7,613 nucleotides of DNA. Source: Chloroflexota bacterium. GTDB lineage: Bacteria > Chloroflexota > Anaerolineae > Promineifilales > Promineifilaceae. The notes under the pieces are model-generated. The model was not told the origin of the DNA and did not search any database. It worked only from the letters and a program-made list of their open reading frames with translations. Within the stretch, counting starts at the first letter, position 1; every line of letters begins with the position of its first letter. The stretch lies in assembly GCA_020353135.1 (NCBI GenBank), contig CP070688.1, positions 2,823,559 through 2,831,171 of the forward strand, written 5' to 3'. This document shows, one piece after another, positions 1 through 7,067 of this stretch. A program made the position numbers and the translations under genes.

Positions 1-1052
1 AAGAAGCCTTTGATCTTGTCGATCAGATCGCCGAATTCGGCCGGCCCATTTTTGTTCTGTCTGGCGGCGAACCCCTTTTCCGGCCGCATATCTTCGACAT
101 CGCTCGCCATGCGGCCGACGCTGGCCTGATCGTCGCCTTGGCCACCAACGGGACCCTGATCGACAAGGCGGTCGCCGGCCAAATCAAGGACGCCGGCATT
201 CGCAGGGTGAGCATCAGCTTCGACGGGGCCGACGCGGCGACCCACGATATCTTCCGTGGACCAGGAGCCTTTGATCTGGCCCTGGCCGGCATGAATCACC
301 TGCGTGACGTGGGCGTGCCTTACCAGATCAATACCACGGTCGCCCGGCACAATGTCGACCAGATGCCCGAGACGCTGGCCCTGGCCCGTGAGATGGAGGC
401 GGCGGCCTTGCATCTTTTCCTGCTGGTTCCGGTCGGTTGTGGCGTCGAGATCGCTGACGATCAACAAATCACGCCCGAAGAATATGAGGACGTTCTCAAC
501 TGGATGTACGACGCCGAAATGGAAGGCGGCATTGAGTTGAAGGCTACCTGTGCGCCGCACTATTTCCGCATCGTGCGCCAGCGCCAGGCCGAAGAACGGC
601 GGCAAGGCATTTTCCGCGAGCGGCCCCAAAGCATGCATCGCCAAAAACACGCGGGCGGCTCCCACCCGGGTGGCCATCCAGGACGAGGGAACGGTCACCC
701 AGGCGGCCGCCATGCCATGAACGCCATGACCAAGGGCTGCCTGGCCGGTACGGGTGTGTTGTTCGTCAGCCACCAGGGTGAGGTTTTCCCTTGCGGTTAC
801 CTGCCCGTTGAAGCGGGCAACGTTCGCCGCCAGCCCTTTCGCCAGATCTGGGAGCAGTCGCCGTTATTCGCCGATCTGCGCGAACCCGACCTGCTAGGCG
901 GAAAGTGCGGCGTATGCGAGTTTAAGCGAATTTGCAGCGGCTGCCGGGCCCGGGCTTTCGGAATGACCAACGACTATTTGGGCGAAGAGCCTTTCTGCAC
1001 TTATGAACCACGGGCCGTTGCCTCAGGGGAGATTGGAGAGATGAAGGCGTGA
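1..1052 (+). CDS. ahbD: AhbD/NirJ-family radical SAM/SPASM protein, probable Fe-coproporphyrin III decarboxylase (5' partial)
   Basis: The reading frame is open at the left edge (first full codon at 3), so the true start and the N-terminal CxxxCxxC motif for the SAM-binding [4Fe-4S] cluster lie outside; 349 codons are present. The visible part begins in the radical SAM barrel with LSGGEPLFRP (about 57-86), then LATNGTL. The motif ATCAPHY (Cys codon at 549) is typical of AhbD and NirJ. The C-terminal SPASM-type region has Cys codons at 738, 792, 906, 915, 933, 942 and 996, giving CX2CX5CX2C plus flanking Cys for auxiliary Fe-S clusters. A His/Gly-rich linker (648-713) precedes it. AhbD converts Fe-coproporphyrin III to haem b anaerobically; NirJ acts in haem d1 synthesis. 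The 4-bp overlap with ferrochelatase and the haem b gene set, with no d1 genes in view, favour the AhbD role. An undefined peptide- or haem-modifying SPASM enzyme remains possible. Family call firm, exact reaction inferred. Confidence 0.8.
   Translation, partial: EAFDLVDQIAEFGRPIFVLSGGEPLFRPHIFDIARHAADAGLIVALATNGTLIDKAVAGQIKDAGIRRVSISFDGADAATHDIFRGPGAFDLALAGMNHLRDVGVPYQINTTVARHNVDQMPETLALAREMEAAALHLFLLVPVGCGVEIADDQQITPEEYEDVLNWMYDAEMEGGIELKATCAPHYFRIVRQRQAEERRQGIFRERPQSMHRQKHAGGSHPGGHPGRGNGHPGGRHAMNAMTKGCLAGTGVLFVSHQGEVFPCGYLPVEAGNVRRQPFRQIWEQSPLFADLREPDLLGGKCGVCEFKRICSGCRARAFGMTNDYLGEEPFCTYEPRAVASGEIGEMKA
648..713 (+). other. His/Gly-rich linker in the AhbD-like protein
   Basis: This segment encodes about 22 residues with His codons at 648, 663, 675, 696 and 711 separated by Gly, Pro and Arg (HPGG-like units repeated). 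It lies just before the first SPASM cysteine (codon 738) and after a charged Arg/Gln-rich helix-like stretch. Such His-rich linkers can bind metal or haem-type ligands, but no function is shown by the sequence. Confidence 0.7.
1035..1040 (+). promoter_or_regulatory. Shine-Dalgarno sequence for hemH
   Basis: GGAGAG lies 8 nt before the GTG at 1049, inside the last codons of the preceding gene. It supports the GTG start and translational coupling through the GTGA stop/start overlap at 1049-1052. Confidence 0.75.
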
Positions 1053-2098
1053 ACCAGGCCGTTATCCTGCTGGCCTATGGCGGGCCAGACTCCCTGGATG
1101 ATATACCGGAATATCTGCTGGATATCCGCGGCGGCCGGCCCACATCACAGGAGTTGATCGACGACATCACCGATCGCTACCGGCAAATCGGCGGCCGATC
1201 GCCCCTATTGGACATCACCAACGCCGTAGCCGATAAAGTGGCCGCTGTAATCGATCGGCCGGTCTATGTTGGCATGCGACACTGGTCGCCCTATATAGCC
1301 GACGTGATTGGCCAGATGGCCGCCGACGGCATAGATCATATCGTCGCCATCTGCATGGCGCCGCACTGCAGCACGTTGAGCATCGGCAAGTACCGGGAAA
1401 AAGTACAGGAGGCGCTTGACCAGGTCCAGGCTGATACCGGCCGGAACATAGGCCTGAGTTTTGTCGACTCCTGGCACACCCAGCCGGCGTATCTGGGCGG
1501 CGTCGCCGGCAAGGTGCGCCAAACGTTGGCCCACTGGCCTGCTTCTGAAAGCAAGCGCGTCAAAGTCATTTTCACTGCCCACAGCCTGCCGTCATTCATC
1601 CTGGAAAGGGGCGATCCCTACGACGATCAGCTGCGAGAAACGGCCGGCTTGCTTGCTGAAATGCTGGGATTGGCGGCTGATCGCTGGACATTCTCATACC
1701 AGAGCGCGGCCCAGACCGGGATGCCTTGGCTGGGCCCGCAGATCGAAGATCTGGTCCCTGAATTAGCTGCCAACGGAGAGCGCGACTTGCTAATCGCCCC
1801 CATTGGTTTCATCTCGGATCATGTAGAGATCCTTTACGACATCGACATAGGCGTGCAAGCTATCGCTTCGGCTCACGGCGTGCGTGTCGAGCGTGCGCCA
1901 ATGCTCAACGCCTGCCGGCCTCTCATCGTTGCCTTGTCTGCTTTGGCCCGGACGGCTCTGGAATCGTCGGCCAGGGACGCGTCGGCCAAGGACGTGTCGG
2001 CCAAAGACGTGTCGGCCAAGGACGCGTCGGCCAAGGACGTGTCGGCCAAGGAGCCGTCGGTCCTGGGCCCGACGAGCCCTGTATCGCAGACTCACTGA
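1049..2098 (+). CDS. hemH: Ferrochelatase, probably coproporphyrin ferrochelatase (CpfC/HemH)
   Basis: Inserts Fe2+ into a porphyrin ring, here most likely coproporphyrin III given HemQ in the same cluster. The 349-residue protein has the family landmarks: LLAYGGP with Tyr10 (equivalent to B. subtilis Tyr13), [11 protein letters not shown] (43-53), [13 protein letters not shown] (103-115), FTAHSLP with catalytic His178, [15 protein letters not shown] (216-230), and [14 protein letters not shown] with Glu260. The APH-ST motif matches the Gram-positive coproporphyrin ferrochelatases. Only three Cys occur and no C-terminal Cys group, so a [2Fe-2S] cluster is unlikely. No membrane anchor is seen, consistent with a soluble enzyme. 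The core ends near residue 305; the last 44 residues are an unusual low-complexity tail made of [10 protein letters not shown] repeats, making it longer than the usual 310-320. GTG start chosen from GGAGAG and the 4-bp overlap with the upstream gene. Family call very secure; substrate inferred. Confidence 0.95.
   Translation: MNQAVILLAYGGPDSLDDIPEYLLDIRGGRPTSQELIDDITDRYRQIGGRSPLLDITNAVADKVAAVIDRPVYVGMRHWSPYIADVIGQMAADGIDHIVAICMAPHCSTLSIGKYREKVQEALDQVQADTGRNIGLSFVDSWHTQPAYLGGVAGKVRQTLAHWPASESKRVKVIFTAHSLPSFILERGDPYDDQLRETAGLLAEMLGLAADRWTFSYQSAAQTGMPWLGPQIEDLVPELAANGERDLLIAPIGFISDHVEILYDIDIGVQAIASAHGVRVERAPMLNACRPLIVALSALARTALESSARDASAKDVSAKDVSAKDASAKDVSAKEPSVLGPTSPVSQTH
1967..2056. repeat. 15-bp tandem repeat (minisatellite), six copies, in the 3' end of hemH
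   Basis: Six head-to-tail 15-bp units with consensus TCGGCCAAGGACGTG lie at 1967, 1982, 1997, 2012, 2027 and 2042; a strongly decayed seventh (TCGGTCCTGGGCCCG) follows at 2057-2071. In the hemH frame they encode [30 protein letters not shown] and then SVLGP, i.e. residues 307-341. The unit is a multiple of three, so copy-number change would lengthen or shorten the tail without breaking the frame. The unit has no stop codon in several frames, which creates spurious overlapping open frames on both strands. Confidence 0.95.
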
Positions 2099-2116
2099 TT
2101 AAGAACGGGATTGTAG

Positions 2117-3502
2117 ATGAACATAGTTGCCGTAGGACTCAACCACACGACGGCGCCGGTGGCGCTACGAGAACAACTAGCCTTGAACGATTGCGGCCTG
2201 CGCATGGCTCTGTCAGATTTGGCCGCCTGCCGTAAAATCCCCGCCAATGGAAGCGGCCAGGCGCGACTGTTGGAGAGCGTGATCCTCTCGACCTGCAACC
2301 GGCTTGAGATATATGCCGTTGTCGCCGGAAGTCAGGACGCAGGATGGCGGCGAATCGAGCGCTTTTTGGTCGAGCTACAAGGCTTGGAGCTGGAATCGCT
2401 GCGCCAGCATCTTTATTTGCTCGAAGGGCAAGCGGCCGTCGAGCAACTCATGCGCGTCGCCTCGGGACTGGATTCGATGATTTTGGGCGAGCCCCAGATT
2501 CTGGGCCAGGTTTCCAGCGCCGAAGCCGAGGCCCAAACGGCCGGCGCCTTGGGCCCGATCCTGTCCCACCTCTTTAACCAGGCTATTCATGCCGGCAAGC
2601 GGGCGCGAACCGAGACGGAAATCGGCCGCCATACGACCTCAATCAGCCACGCGGCCGCTCAATTGGTTCGTGACCGGGCAGGCGCCCTGGAAGGGGTCCA
2701 GGCCCTGATCGTCGGCGCGGGAGAAATGGCCCAGGTGGCCGCCCAGGCGCTGCAGGGGCACGGCTTGCGACAGATGAGTTTCATCAACCGCACTCATTCC
2801 CGCGCCGAGAGCCTGGCTCGTGATTTCGGCGGCCGGGCCTTGAATTGGTACCACCTGCCGTCGGCCTTGGCCATGGCCGACGTAGTTATTTGTTCCACCG
2901 GCGCGCCGCACATCGTCATCCATGAGAATGACGTGCGGCCGATCTTAGATGAACGGGCCGGCCGGCCGCTTCTTTTCGTCGACATCGCCGTGCCGCGGGA
3001 CGTCGAAGAGAGCGTCGGCGACTTAACCGGCGTCCAGCTTTTCGACATCGATCAATTGCAAACGACCGTCGACGCTAACCTGGCCCAACGCCAGGCAGCC
3101 GTTCCCGAAGTTGAGGTGATTATCGCCCAGGAAGCGGAGCGCTATCATGCCTGGTTGCAAGGGCGCCAGGTTTTGCCCGTTTTGGTCGAGTTGCGCCAGA
3201 AGGCCCAGGATATCGCCGCGGCCGAACTAGATCGCCAGCAGCCCCATCTAGACGAATTGGACCCGATCTATCAAGAAAAAGTGACCCGGATGGTCTATCG
3301 CATCGTCAACAAGCTGCTGCACGAGCCGACCGTTCGGCTCAAGGCTTCAGCCGCCGAAGGCAACGGCGTCGAGTATGCGCAAGCCATCCGTGAATTGTTC
3401 GATCTGGACGTTACCACGACCTCCCAAACATCGCCGGCGCCGCCCCTGGATCGCGGCGATAGCGTTGTAGAAGTTACTAAGTCCGCCAACGGCAGCGGAT
3501 AA
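2117..3502 (+). CDS. hemA: Glutamyl-tRNA reductase (HemA)
   Basis: NADPH-dependent reduction of glutamyl-tRNA(Glu) to glutamate-1-semialdehyde, the first committed step of the C5 route to 5-aminolevulinate, in the cytoplasm. The 461-residue protein opens with VGLNHTTAPVALRE and has the nucleophile in ILSTCNRLEIYA (Cys60). MILGEPQILGQV (121-132) follows in the catalytic domain. The NADPH-binding Rossmann domain begins at LIVGAGEMAQ (about 197-206) and continues through FINRTHSRAESLA. A helical dimerisation domain runs about 330-430 with the typical LHEPTVRLK. There is a modest insertion (about 26-52) ahead of the active site and a Ser/Thr/Pro-rich C-terminal tail (about 432-461), making it longer than the usual 410-430. 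It starts 18 bp after hemH; the best upstream ribosome-site match is a weak CGGGA at 2106-2110. HemL, its partner enzyme, is not in the window. Confidence 0.97.
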   Translation: MNIVAVGLNHTTAPVALREQLALNDCGLRMALSDLAACRKIPANGSGQARLLESVILSTCNRLEIYAVVAGSQDAGWRRIERFLVELQGLELESLRQHLYLLEGQAAVEQLMRVASGLDSMILGEPQILGQVSSAEAEAQTAGALGPILSHLFNQAIHAGKRARTETEIGRHTTSISHAAAQLVRDRAGALEGVQALIVGAGEMAQVAAQALQGHGLRQMSFINRTHSRAESLARDFGGRALNWYHLPSALAMADVVICSTGAPHIVIHENDVRPILDERAGRPLLFVDIAVPRDVEESVGDLTGVQLFDIDQLQTTVDANLAQRQAAVPEVEVIIAQEAERYHAWLQGRQVLPVLVELRQKAQDIAAAELDRQQPHLDELDPIYQEKVTRMVYRIVNKLLHEPTVRLKASAAEGNGVEYAQAIRELFDLDVTTTSQTSPAPPLDRGDSVVEVTKSANGSG

Positions 3503-3517
3503 CTGATTCACCCAACC

Positions 3518-4459
3518 ATGCCAGAACCATCGATTTCACGGCCGAGTTTTTGCCTGGGAACCCGGAGTTCCGAGTTGGCGCTCTGGCAGACCCACCATGT
3601 AGGCAGCCTGTTGCAGGAAGCTTGGCCTGGTATGGAGTTGGTCGTCGAAACCATTTCCACCAGGGGCGATCAGATCCTCGACACACCGTTGCCCCTGATC
3701 GGCGGCAAAGGCCTCTTCACGGCCGAATTAGAAGCTGCCTTACGAGGCAGGAGTATCGACGCCGCCGTGCACAGCCTCAAGGACCTGCCGACGGAATCGC
3801 CGGCTGAATTGACGCTTGGGGCCATTCCAGAGCGAGTCAATCCGGCCGACGCCCTGGTTTGCCGCTCCGGGCTTACCTTGGGCACTCTGCCGCTACGGGC
3901 GACGGTGGGCACCAGCAGCCGGCGACGGGCGGCGCAGTTGCTCTCGGCTCGGCCCGATCTGACCATCATCGACATTCGGGGCAATGTGCCGACCCGGATC
4001 CGCAAGGCGCTCGACCCAGATGGCCCTTATGATGCGGTCGTTCTGGCCTACGCCGGCCTGCAGCGCCTCGAACGACTGGATGTGATCAGCCAGGTTTTGC
4101 CCATGGAATTGATGTTACCGGCCCCTGGGCAGGGTGCCCTGGCGGTCCAATGCCGCGACGAGGCCGGATCGATCGACTGGCTGGCGCCGCTGGACCATGC
4201 GCCGACCCGGGTTGGGACGACGGCCGAGCGTGCATTCCTGGCCGGCCTAGGCGGCGGCTGCGCAGTTCCCATCGCCGCCTACGCCCAATCTGAAGGAGAA
4301 GAGATCCGGCTGCAGGGGCGGGTGGCAGCTTTAGATGGCTCGCGCCAGATCGACGTCGAGGGGCGTGCGCCGGCCCTTGAGGCAGGAGAACTGGGCAGCC
4401 GGCTGGCCGGCGAAGCGCTGGCTCTGGGCGCGGCCCGGTTGCTGGAGGAAACGGCGTGA
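3518..4459 (+). CDS. hemC: Hydroxymethylbilane synthase (porphobilinogen deaminase, HemC)
   Basis: Joins four porphobilinogens into the linear tetrapyrrole hydroxymethylbilane, in the cytoplasm. The 313-residue protein is the usual length. Landmarks: LGTRSSELALWQ (13-24), GGKGLFTAELE (62-72), the catalytic Asp89 in VHSLKDLP, GTSSRRRAAQL (131-141), IDIRGNVPTR (151-160), LPAPGQGALAVQ (200-211), and the dipyrromethane cofactor attachment Cys248 in LGGGCAVPI. Three domains are complete. It begins 15 bp after hemA. No clear Shine-Dalgarno sequence precedes the ATG, so re-initiation after hemA is likely; the start is still supported because LGTRSSELALWQ, which lies near the N-terminus in the family, begins about 12 residues in. 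The gene ends in a GTGA overlap with hemD, its product's next enzyme. Confidence 0.97.
   Translation: MPEPSISRPSFCLGTRSSELALWQTHHVGSLLQEAWPGMELVVETISTRGDQILDTPLPLIGGKGLFTAELEAALRGRSIDAAVHSLKDLPTESPAELTLGAIPERVNPADALVCRSGLTLGTLPLRATVGTSSRRRAAQLLSARPDLTIIDIRGNVPTRIRKALDPDGPYDAVVLAYAGLQRLERLDVISQVLPMELMLPAPGQGALAVQCRDEAGSIDWLAPLDHAPTRVGTTAERAFLAGLGGGCAVPIAAYAQSEGEEIRLQGRVAALDGSRQIDVEGRAPALEAGELGSRLAGEALALGAARLLEETA
4444..4449 (+). promoter_or_regulatory. Shine-Dalgarno sequence for hemD
   Basis: GGAGGA lies 6 nt before the GTG at 4456, within the end of hemC. It is the strongest ribosome site in the window and decides for GTG 4456 over the in-frame GTG at 4477, which lacks a comparable site. 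Confidence 0.8.
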
Positions 4460-5289
4460 ATGCCGAAAATGGAACTGTGACCGCCGATCGTCGACCAGAC
4501 GACGGGCTTCGACCGTCGGCAACCGGCTTGGCCGGCAAACGCGTGGTGGTGACCCGGGCCCCGCACCAGGCGGCTGAGCTGGCCGCTTTACTGCGGGAGG
4601 CCGGCGCCACGCCGGTCCTTTACCCGTGCCTGGCCATCGAGCCGCCTGAAGATTTACGACCGCTGGACGTTGCCTTAAATCGAGCTGCTGCCGGCGACTT
4701 CGACGACCTGGTGCTCACCAGCGCCAATACAGTCCACATCCTGGCTCAGCGCTTGCAGGCCCTGGGCATTTCGTTGCCGGCTTTGCCCGTTGCTGCCGTC
4801 GGTCCGAAAACGGCCGCTGCGGCCGAAGCCCTGCTCGGCGTAGAGGTGAAGCTGGTGGCCGGCGATCATGTAGCCGAAGCGCTGGCCGCGACCATTGCGG
4901 CGGCGCCTGGCCAGCGTATTCTGTTGCCCCAATCGGCGATCGCCCGGCCGGCGCTGGCCGATTTGTTACGGGCGACCGGCGCGGAAGTGACCGTCGTCGC
5001 CGCATACCAGACCGTGCTAGGGCAGGGGGGTGAGGCCGTTCCGGCAATGCTGGCTAACGGGCAGATCGAGATCCTTACATTTACGAGTTCTTCGACGGCC
5101 GTTAATTTTTTGAAACGGCTGGAGAACGAAGGTGGCGACCGGCGCGATTTGGCTGGCCTTTGCTTGGCGGCCATCGGTCCCGTCACGGCCGGTACGATGG
5201 CCGAATTGGGTATGCCGGCCGATGTGGTGCCGGCGAGCTATACTTTGTCCGGCTTGATAACCGCCTTGGAAGATTATTTCACGAATTGA
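4456..5289 (+). CDS. hemD: Uroporphyrinogen-III synthase (HemD)
   Basis: Cyclises hydroxymethylbilane with inversion of ring D to give uroporphyrinogen III. The 277-residue protein has a poorly conserved family's recognisable pattern: [18 protein letters not shown] (about 25-42), a first-domain [15 protein letters not shown] segment, [15 protein letters not shown], then the second domain with [20 protein letters not shown], the conserved Tyr in [18 protein letters not shown], and [16 protein letters not shown] near the end. About 24 residues precede the core and look like a disordered leader. GTG start is set by GGAGGA and the 4-bp GTGA overlap with hemC, pointing to coupled synthesis of consecutive enzymes. 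No fused SUMT (CobA) domain is present, unlike some HemD fusions. Confidence 0.93.
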   Translation: MNAENGTVTADRRPDDGLRPSATGLAGKRVVVTRAPHQAAELAALLREAGATPVLYPCLAIEPPEDLRPLDVALNRAAAGDFDDLVLTSANTVHILAQRLQALGISLPALPVAAVGPKTAAAAEALLGVEVKLVAGDHVAEALAATIAAAPGQRILLPQSAIARPALADLLRATGAEVTVVAAYQTVLGQGGEAVPAMLANGQIEILTFTSSSTAVNFLKRLENEGGDRRDLAGLCLAAIGPVTAGTMAELGMPADVVPASYTLSGLITALEDYFTN

Positions 5290-5299
5290 TACCGAGCAT

Positions 5300-6325
5300 A
5301 TGAACCAGACACCGACCTATCCCATCTTGAGGCCGCGCCGCCTGCGGCGCAGCCTCAACTTGCGAAGCCTGGTCCGAGAAACGAGCCTTACGGCACACGA
5401 CTTGATCTACCCCCTATTTGTCCGGCCGGGGCGCGAAGTGCGGCGTCCGATAAGCTCTATGCTGGGCCAGTCCCAATTATCGGTCGACATGTTACCGGCC
5501 GAGGTGGAACAGATCGCGGAATTGGGTATCCCCTCGGTGATCCTTTTCGGCATCCCCGAGATCAAGGATCCTGTGGGCAGTGACAATTTCAACCCGGAAG
5601 GCATCATCCCCCAGGCCATCCGGGCCATCAAAGGGGCTGTCCCGGAGTTGGTGGTCATCTCCGATATGTGCTTTTGCGAGTACACCGACCACGGCCATTG
5701 CGGCATCATCAACGTGCCTGGCCATGAGCATTACGCGCCGGAATTGCCAGAAGGTTACCTGTTGAACGATCCGACCCTGGCCCTACTCGGCCGGGCTTCG
5801 GTCGTGCATGCTCAGGCCGGGGCCGATATCATTGCCCCTTCGGGCATGATCGACGGCATGGTAGGTGGAATTCGAGCCGCCCTCGACGAAGCTGGCTCCC
5901 AGCATGTCGCGATAATGAGCTACGCCGCCAAATACGCCAGCGCCTTTTATGGCCCGTTCCGGGATGCGGCCGAAAGCCCACCCTCGTTCGGTGACCGCTC
6001 CCAATACCAGATGGACCCGCCAAACCGGCGAGAGGCATCAAAAGAGGTGGCGATTGACGTAGCCGAAGGAGCCGACATCCTGATGGTCAAGCCTGCCCTA
6101 CCTTACCTGGATATCCTGAGCGATGTGGGCCGTCAATATGATCTGCCTTTGGCTGCATACCAGGTCAGCGGCGAATACGCCATGATCCACGCCGCGGCAG
6201 CCAACGGCTGGCTCGATCTACGCCGGACCGCCCTGGAAAGTTTAATGGCCATCAAGCGCGCTGGCGCCGACATGATCTTGACCTATTTCGCCAAAGACGC
6301 CGCCCGGTGGCTGGCTGAAGAGTGA
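5300..6325 (+). CDS. hemB: Porphobilinogen synthase / 5-aminolevulinate dehydratase (HemB), zinc type
   Basis: Condenses two 5-aminolevulinates to porphobilinogen. The 341-residue protein is slightly longer than the usual 320-335. It starts with RPRRLRRS (11-18). The metal site [14 protein letters not shown] carries Cys124, Cys126 and Cys134, the three-Cys zinc pattern, so this is a Zn-dependent enzyme rather than the Asp-rich Mg-dependent type. The two Schiff-base lysines are Lys211 in [17 protein letters not shown] and Lys264 in [23 protein letters not shown] (286-296) and [14 protein letters not shown] (318-331) complete the fold; active form is expected to be an octamer. It follows hemD by 10 bp with only a weak GAG as ribosome site. 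Its position after hemC and hemD, although it acts before them, is common in such clusters. Confidence 0.98.
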   Translation: MNQTPTYPILRPRRLRRSLNLRSLVRETSLTAHDLIYPLFVRPGREVRRPISSMLGQSQLSVDMLPAEVEQIAELGIPSVILFGIPEIKDPVGSDNFNPEGIIPQAIRAIKGAVPELVVISDMCFCEYTDHGHCGIINVPGHEHYAPELPEGYLLNDPTLALLGRASVVHAQAGADIIAPSGMIDGMVGGIRAALDEAGSQHVAIMSYAAKYASAFYGPFRDAAESPPSFGDRSQYQMDPPNRREASKEVAIDVAEGADILMVKPALPYLDILSDVGRQYDLPLAAYQVSGEYAMIHAAAANGWLDLRRTALESLMAIKRAGADMILTYFAKDAARWLAEE

Positions 6326-6329
6326 GCCC

Positions 6330-7067
6330 ATGCGACCAGAAGAGCCAGAGCAACTTGATCTGAGCGAAAAGGGGCGGACGGCCGACGGCCGGGTCATTTC
6401 CTCCGATAAGAGGCTGTTCATGCAGCTGCTGGCTTACGGTGGCTGCCAAGACCCGGCGACGTTGATAGAAGCCCTGACCGATAGCGGCCTTGACGCGGTT
6501 TTGTACGTTGACATTAACGATCCGCAGGGAATAGGTTTGCTGACCATAAGCCGTGATCCCGGCGAATTCATCGGTCGGGTGAGACAGGTGCTTAACCGGC
6601 CGCCCTTCGTCGATCTGCACTTTAAGCCCGAGTACACCATGCTGGGCCGGACCTATGCCCTCGGCCACGAAGAGGACCTGGAGCAAGCCCTGATTCGCCG
6701 GCCGCGAGCCAGGGTTCACAATAGCGACCTGCCCTGGGCCATCTGGTACCCGCTTCGTCGCTCAGGCGCCTTTGCAGGACTGTCGGCCCAGGAGCAACGG
6801 GTTATTCTTATGGAGCACGGCGGTGTCGGCCGGGCCTATGGCCGGGCTGGTTACGGCTACGACGTCCGGCTGGCCTGTTACGGGTTGGACAAGAACGACA
6901 ATGACTTTGTGATTGGTTTGCTTGGCCCGGAGCTATATCCCCTGTCGTCCATCGTGCAACGGATGCGCAAGACCAAGCAAACTTCAAAGTATTTAGAACG
7001 GCTAGGCCCCTTTTTCGTCGGCAATGCCGATTGGCAGAGTGAGGCAAACTTAAATGAAAGAAGTTGA
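6330..7067 (+). CDS. hemQ: HemQ, coprohaem decarboxylase of the chlorite dismutase family
   Basis: Last step of the coproporphyrin-dependent route: peroxide-driven decarboxylation of coprohaem III to haem b. The 245-residue protein has the two-lobed ferredoxin-like family pattern. Tyr140 in WYPLRR fits the catalytic Tyr of Firmicutes HemQ (the YPM motif), and His163 in [12 protein letters not shown] fits the proximal haem ligand. The C-terminal lobe shows [14 protein letters not shown], the [16 protein letters not shown] helix and PFFVG. The loop between Tyr and His is four residues shorter, and the segment after the His (171-184) two residues longer, than in Listeria HemQ as I recall it; the distal Gln is not obvious. 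An acidic N-terminal leader (about 1-25) precedes the fold. It starts 4 bp after hemB with GAAGAG at 6317-6322 as ribosome site, and overlaps hemE by 14 bp. Arg-containing true chlorite dismutase is unlikely in this context. Confidence 0.9.
   Translation: MRPEEPEQLDLSEKGRTADGRVISSDKRLFMQLLAYGGCQDPATLIEALTDSGLDAVLYVDINDPQGIGLLTISRDPGEFIGRVRQVLNRPPFVDLHFKPEYTMLGRTYALGHEEDLEQALIRRPRARVHNSDLPWAIWYPLRRSGAFAGLSAQEQRVILMEHGGVGRAYGRAGYGYDVRLACYGLDKNDNDFVIGLLGPELYPLSSIVQRMRKTKQTSKYLERLGPFFVGNADWQSEANLNERS
7041..7044 (+). promoter_or_regulatory. Probable Shine-Dalgarno sequence for hemE
   Basis: GAGG, 9 nt before ATG 7054 and inside the end of hemQ, supports a start that overlaps hemQ by 14 bp. Confidence 0.5.

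Noticed and set aside
138..140. TTG at 138 as a start of the first gene
   Set aside because: The frame is open back to position 3 and encodes the radical SAM GGEP motif upstream, so TTG 138 is an internal Leu codon.
802..819. Inverted repeat TGCCCG-TTGAAG-CGGGCA that could look like a hairpin
   Set aside because: It lies inside the conserved SPASM coding region, has a 6-bp stem and no T tract, so it is not a terminator or leader.
1884..2102. Arg/Pro-rich open frame overlapping the end of hemH, and its antisense counterpart at 1790-2095
   Set aside because: Both arise because the 15-bp repeat lacks stop codons in other frames. The hemH frame holds the conserved protein, and no ribosome site or family similarity supports the others.
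2099..2116. Possible promoter or terminator between hemH and hemA
   Set aside because: Only 18 bp, with no hairpin, no T tract and no recognisable -35/-10 pair.
2957..2971. GGCCGGCCGGCC palindrome
   Set aside because: It sits in the coding sequence of hemA and fits the general CGGCCG richness; no sign of a site-specific recombination or attachment site.
4086..4610. Long antisense open frame across hemC and hemD, and others on the minus strand
   Set aside because: Low-complexity Arg/Pro/Ala-rich translations typical of GC-rich antisense shadow; the + strand genes are complete and conserved.
4936..4943. GCGATCGC, the HIP1 word of cyanobacteria
   Set aside because: I noticed it only at this place; HIP1-rich genomes would show several in 7.6 kb, so it is no evidence for a cyanobacterium.
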